This document shows positions 58,301 through 64,000 of a stretch of DNA of 64,000 nt, in pieces. The stretch covers positions 405,657-469,656 of the forward strand of contig VZSF01003481.1 in NCBI GenBank assembly GCA_013398295.1. The letters run 5' to 3'. Source of the DNA: Chionis minor. Taxonomy: Eukaryota > Chordata > Aves > Charadriiformes > Chionididae. The position numbers and the translations under genes were made by a program. Below the pieces are notes generated by a model that was not told the DNA's origin, ran no database searches, and saw only the letters and a list, made by a program, of their open reading frames with translations. Every line of letters begins with the position of its first letter. Position 1 is the first letter of the stretch.

Positions 58301-61300
58301 ACATTTCACCTAAAAATGCCTTTTTATAGTGAGGGTATGAGATCCCTGTCCATAGATGCGCACTGCGGTGTGACTGGCTGGTAGCTCCACAGCAGAGCTA
58401 GAGGGTGACTGTGTCTAACCTGCAGCCCATGGTCTACTCCATCACAGCGTTCATGCTGAGTGGATGTTGCTGGAGAAACCTGGCGGGAATATGGCAGCCC
58501 TCATCCAACCAGGGAATTAAATTCAATATTTGACGGCCAAATATCTCATCCTTAAATTTAACAAAGAGAACTAATGCAGTCCATAGTAAACAAATGAGGT
58601 GTGGTTTGGAATTGGTCTCCCACCTCCAAAAAAATACTGAGAATATTAGGGGTTTGAGTAAACAAATGTCTTCACAAAAAAATAAGTGGCCACCATGGAA
58701 AATGTTCATGCCATTAAACAACAAAAACACATTTTGACCATAAATATTTTCTATTTTGAAATATTGTTACAATATTCCATTAGTTGCAGGAGCTGAAATT
58801 CAGCTGTTTTCCATCCAGGCTCCTCTGTGTTTGGACTTCTTCATCACAGAACATCACCCCGAATGCACCGGAGAGCTCAGCAAGGGGAGAGGTACCGTAT
58901 CGCGCGAGATGAGATGCGGTGAGCGACTCTCCCCGTGGGAGGAATGGGATGGAGAAGCATGGATCCTGCTCTGCCTGGTGGGTGTAAGTAGAGGCAATTC
59001 AGAATTTACAATCTGGCTGAGAAGATTTTGATTGTTTAGTAAAGTTTTTGAAAAGGGGGATCTTCTCTCTTCCTTTCTGCAGGGGCACACATACATTTTC
59101 TGACCCTCTGCCCGGCACACTGTTTATGAGCTGCAGGGTACTCCGCAACCCACGACGAAGTGCCACAGCGCAAGCGACAAAACACTTGTCACCCTACCTC
59201 TGACAGAAAAGAAAACAAAACGATAGTAAAAACTGAAATCTATTTGACATCATTGAGACCTGGATATTCAGGAGGAGCTGGTGATCCAGCAAGACTGCCA
59301 AGATCTCCGTGTCTTTAACACCCTTGGCTGATACAGCCTCGAAGCAGAATTGCTTTGCTGGAATAGCAGGCAGCTGAGAGACCGCGCAGCCTTCGGAACT
59401 TAGGGGCGGGATGGGGGAGTGCATGTGGAAAAGCACAGTAACTAACCTTCAACTTCTCCAATGGTCTGCATCGTGGAACAGAGCTAAGAGTGTGGTCCAG
59501 CAGACCAGCCAGCTGGGAGACTTGGGATATCATGACCTTGCGTTGCTATTTGCAGCCCTGGTTACACATGTTGTAAGATGCTTTGAAAGCAAGCAATGCT
59601 CAGGTATAAGTGCTATTTCCTTACATTGTTGGGTGCTTATTTTCTGTTTCAGACAGGCAGAGAACAGGTGGAGGCAGCTGGGATTAGGAGCGACATTATG
59701 ATGCTCTTCATGTTTGTGTTATATATAAATTTTTCAAACGGAGCTTTAACAAGAGGAATTGCACTTTAATCCTAAAAACAAAGAACAAAAGTGTGTTTTG
59801 AATGTGTCTATATTTTCAAGTAGAGTAACAAACATTTTTATTGAAATGAAGATTTTAAACCAGGAGGCAGAAAAGGCCCAAGTTTAGATCTAGATATAGC
59901 TAAGTATTGCATCATCCTCTTCTACATGAATTTGGCACGGTAATGTATCTCTTACCTCTCTGTAACATAAATCCTCTGAGCCTAAAACAATCCTGAAATA
60001 GATTTACTTCTCAAGATAATGTCAAGTATATTTCTTATAGTTTATAATCTGAGTGGCTTTAATTACTACCCAGTGGAAAATCCTATGGATTTGAGATAAT
60101 ATCTTTGCCTTTAAAAAAACCCACTCATGCTCTAGTAAAAAACTCAATGTATCTGCCCAATGACATGAGACATCTGATTGCACTAAGGTCACTGATGTTG
60201 CAGAAAGGCTTACTTGCTCCTGTTCCCTTTCCCTTCGTCTCCTCATTACCCATCTTCTTCTATGTCACATTTTGACCTTCAAGCAGTGAATCCATATTTC
60301 AGTTCTTTGATAGCAAATTTTATCCTTGTGTAGAGTTCGTGATTACCTGAGATTTCTGCTCAGTCTCTGAAGTTCAAAAGCCATATGTTTTCAGCCCCCC
60401 CAAAAAAAAATAAAAAATTCAAACATCATCTTTTGCTGAGTTTGATTCAGGAACTGCAAATTTACAAATTATACTGAGACTCTTAAAAGCCTTCTTTTGG
60501 TGAAAAAGTACTCACCAAATGCCCTGTTTCATACTGCCTGCCTATGTGTGGATGAGTTGCTTACATCTTGCTTACCTAATTATGGAAATGTACACATTTG
60601 TCACAACCAAACCATAGCTTTTGCCTCCAAGAGAACTGGGAGGAAGAGGAAGGGGTTGCTTGCCAAAGGGATTGCTGGTGGCACTTAGTCATTGCACAGG
60701 CAGAAAGAAAAGAGAAGAAGGAAAGAATGGAGCAGAAGCAGAATAAAGTGAAGGGAAATAAAGAAAAGAGAAGGAAAAGGTCCATCCCTGTTGCTGCAGC
60801 TCCATAACCTGGCCTAAGCATCAGCCTTCAGAGTGGCATTTGAGGATTATTTGTCCCCACTGAGAGCTGGGAGGATGATAAAACAATAGGAAAATAACCA
60901 GCAGACGCTCGCCAGAGAAATTTTTTCCATTTGTAGTGAGGTTAGAAACAAATAATGAAAACAAGATCCAGTGCAACTTTTGCTTTTTCCATAAAGTTTT
61001 CCCTGCCAAAAGACTTACTGTCACATGGATCTGGTAAATCTGCCGGTCTGGAGCAGCCACCGGGTTGCCGTGACGGCTCCCACCAGAGGAGACGCATGCT
61101 GGGAGCGCACAGGGCCTGCAGCACGGTGTCTTCTCCTGGGCTTTCTGTGGCTCCCCACCTCCGCCGTGAAGCCACTTTCCCTGTCTCTTGCAAGACTGTG
61201 CTGTCACCAGCTGCCACTGCTGTTGGGGTGCCCAGACCTCGGAGCTAGGCTGTGTTCAGTCCTGCACCGACCCGTTGCCCACCCACAGCAACTCCCTGAA

Positions 61301-64000
61301 CACCTCCACTGAGGAACGTTACAAGCATTACAAACCTTTAAGCTAGCACAAGGTCTGTACAGACCTAGAGGAAAGAGGAAATGCCTACATGCCATTCCCT
61401 GCTCCCTGGAGCACAGCAGGTGCCCTACCTTCCTGCCACAACCTCCTTGTCCTTCTGAGTGGAGAGGGAATGTTCCTAACAGACAAGGGTTATGCCTATG
61501 GCTTTGCCGTAACTGCCAGATTAAAGGAAAAAAATCTATTTTTTTGTTAAGAAAACAGAGAAATTAACCTTTAAAAGCACAGTGTTTTCATTGTAAAGCC
61601 ACAAGACACACACACACTGCAGAGCAAAAGCATAATCCTGACGGCAGAACAAAAATTAAGCAGACCACAATTTAGCTCTGGGCATCTTACGGGCTGCAAA
61701 GTCCATCGTGCTTTATTGTGTAGGAGGCAAAATTTTGCAAAAGGCGTAACCTGGGGCAGTCTGAACCTGGAGGTGATCATATAGGGGACAGGGGCATTTA
61801 ACCACAAGAAACACGCGGCTATGGCTTAGGTTGTGGAAAGCAACCACTCCATGACAGCGGTGCTCAGACACCACAGGATACAAAACTGCAGCCCTGGTCC
61901 TGCAGTGCTGTAAGCGTAATCCGTGTGTTCCTGATTTCTGGATTTCCACAATTCAGTTGCACTCTCAGAGGTAAGTAGAGAGAGAGAAGCAGAGGGCAAA
62001 GTTACAGGGTCTCTGTGAGAGACTGGAGACATCTTCATCAGCAACAATATGGTGAAAAAGCTCATTATCACAACTGAAAGTACATTTTGAAGTTGGGTTT
62101 TTGTTTTAACTGGTGAGTTTAACATTCACACTTTCTGGGTACTTGGGCTAGGTAAACTCAAGTGCTCAAAAGCTGTTCTAAATTAAATTAAACAATTGCA
62201 AATGTGTTTCAGTCAAAGTCTTATTTCAAATCAGATGAACATGCTTGCAATGTTTGGTTGCTCAATTACTAAGAGAAAAAAAAAGCAGTGACAATCCTTC
62301 AAAAAGCACATGTGCATACAATGCATTTATCTTGAAATACTTGTCCAGGGAATACTCTGCAGTATGAAATTATTACGAATACTCTTCACATTTGCAGCTC
62401 CCTTAGTCTTATTAATGCCTATATTGAACACATACAATCAGCTGGCTTTCAGAAGACTTTCCCACCAGGGAATATGAAAAAAAAAAAATAAAAAGAGGGT
62501 TTGATTGATTGCTCTTGTCATTGCACTTAAAGATGTGAAACTGAGCTTACTTAACAACTTTGATAAGCGAGGTTTCACACTGGAAGTTTTTCTTCTTCAT
62601 AACTGGCATGAACTCAGAGAGACAACAAAGATATTAATAAAAATACGCAACATAATCCACACAGCATTCTTTCTTTTCTGGTCTCCTGCAGGAGAGCATG
62701 GTATGTCTCCAGCCTAGGAGCTTCTGTAAATCAGACGAACCTTGTAACTCTGAGCAATCCTTTTGCTTAAATTGTTGTCAATGTGATCTGCAAGGTGTAA
62801 GATGGAAAGCAGAAATGTAGCTGTACTGTATTTGCACTGCACTCCAAATTGAGAGAGAATGGAAAAATTAAGAGCAGACTGGAAAAATAAAATCCCTGTT
62901 TCTAAACAATAAGAGCTGTGAGATATCCACTGTTTTGGTTCATATTTTTCTTCCACGTTAAAAAAAGGCTATTTGTTTTAAGGTGTATTTATAGAAGGCA
63001 TTCTCTTCTTTTACATTTCGCTGTTTGTCTACTTTTAATTGATGCACTCCTGTGGCTATAGGCAGGGAGAAGCAGCAATCTAGAGGGGGATTTGTACTGA
63101 AGGGTAGGTGGCCAGACCCCTTTCCACGAGGACCTCCGAGCCATGGCAGGGCTGGAGGCAGGCTGTGCATGGATGTCTCCAGCTGTTCTGCTCTGGCGCC
63201 GCAGACTGCTTCTCTCCCGGAAATCTGTACATTAAAGCCTGAGCTTTCATTGAGCAGGAATAGCCCCCAGCTATAGATTGAGAGAGTCTTGACTTTGTGA
63301 AATGTCACATATTCATTGCCTCAAAAATTTGCACCAACAGATGGAAAATATGGGAAATCTTCCTAACCTAATGAGCCCCGTCTTACTTCTTGTCCAGGAA
63401 AGCTGGCTTTTTCCTCGCAGGGAGGACTGAGGGTACAACACTCCAGTTATAAAAGATCATCTTTTTCCATCTTCAGAATTATTGAACTCCCATGAGGCCT
63501 CGGGATGTTTTCATAATTATTTCCAGTTTCTAAAATTTCTTGTAAGTACAGACTCCTCAGCCCCACCGATATGAATAAACTAAACAGGGCTTGAATGTCG
63601 ACATGCAACTGGCGGACATCTGTTCCCCCTGCCCAGCTCAGCCGCCCGGCACAATTTTGGCCCCAGCCATCATGTCCCCCTCATGGGCAATGCCTGGGTG
63701 CCTTTGGGGGACTATTCCCGGGATAACATGCATGGCTAACACCGCTCTGACCAAAGAGGAGCTGCGAGGACTTTGGCTATGCCTGCCGTGCTGTGCCAGC
63801 CTGCCCGGGGGCTGGAAGGGCAATGCCTGGGGATTTCACTTATCAGTGCAGACATAGCCTGTTGAGCCAGTGTGGTTCCCAATGACTAAATTTTCTTTTA
63901 TGGGCTTTGTTATTTCAGTTTTAGATGTCCAAAAAAACCTCTGATGGCTGTGCTGCAGCCCCAGCAATATGTGGAGTGTTTTTCCGGTACGTAATGAAGG
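52301..64000. other. Intergenic, no gene recognised
   Basis: Contains a C run (about 55112-55127), a GGGCA/GGGAA simple repeat (57490-57541), poly-A runs (56799-56811, 62477-62490) and a short AC run near 61608. I saw no CR1 copy, RNA gene or exon-like ORF with homology. The frames at 54060-54488 and 60821-61207 (minus) carry no recognisable motif. Confidence 0.7.
57490..57541 (+). repeat. GGGCA/GGGAA-type simple repeat
   Basis: Purine-rich pentamer array with a central GGGCAGGGCAGGGCAGGGCA block. The minus strand is CCCTG-rich and gives the chance Pro/Leu-rich frames there. Confidence 0.9.

Overview
The window looks like bird nuclear DNA. The main evidence is six chicken-repeat-1 (CR1) LINE copies truncated at their 5' ends, most ending in the CR1 tail of repeated ATTCTATG-like units or its complement. 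Short vertebrate-type exons and introns, with GT-AG splice sites throughout, agree with this. I cannot name the species.

Positions 239-19180 (+ strand) hold the 3' two thirds of one gene, cadherin-17 (CDH17, liver-intestine or LI-cadherin). Twelve coding exons splice in frame into 640 residues plus a split first codon. They cover the end of cadherin repeat EC2, repeats EC3 to EC7, one membrane-spanning segment and a 25-residue lysine-rich tail. The 5' part (signal peptide, EC1, most of EC2) lies upstream of the window. A 3' UTR with three AATAAA signals probably ends near 19925. The introns contain a fairly young sense-strand CR1, two antisense CR1 copies (one beside a GAATA microsatellite), an older LINE relic and a 67-bp dispersed repeat.

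Positions 19926-64000 show no gene I can support. This stretch looks intergenic. It holds three more antisense CR1 copies, a second old LINE relic, several small tandem duplications and simple repeats, and a few homopolymer or AT-rich unique stretches that could be conserved non-coding DNA. In mammals the 3' neighbour of CDH17 is PDP1, convergent and far away; no PDP1-like reading frame is present here. The open reading frames of 60-170 codons in this stretch lack family motifs, splice context or repeat-independent support, and I do not treat them as genes.

The most interesting points are protein-level. The integrin-binding RGD of mammalian cadherin-17 reads EGD here. The EC5-EC6 calcium linker reads NVDE instead of the usual DxN(D/E). 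The EC2-EC3 linker has no calcium motif, as in mammals. I found no undescribed multi-gene system, CRISPR array, RNA gene or intact mobile element.
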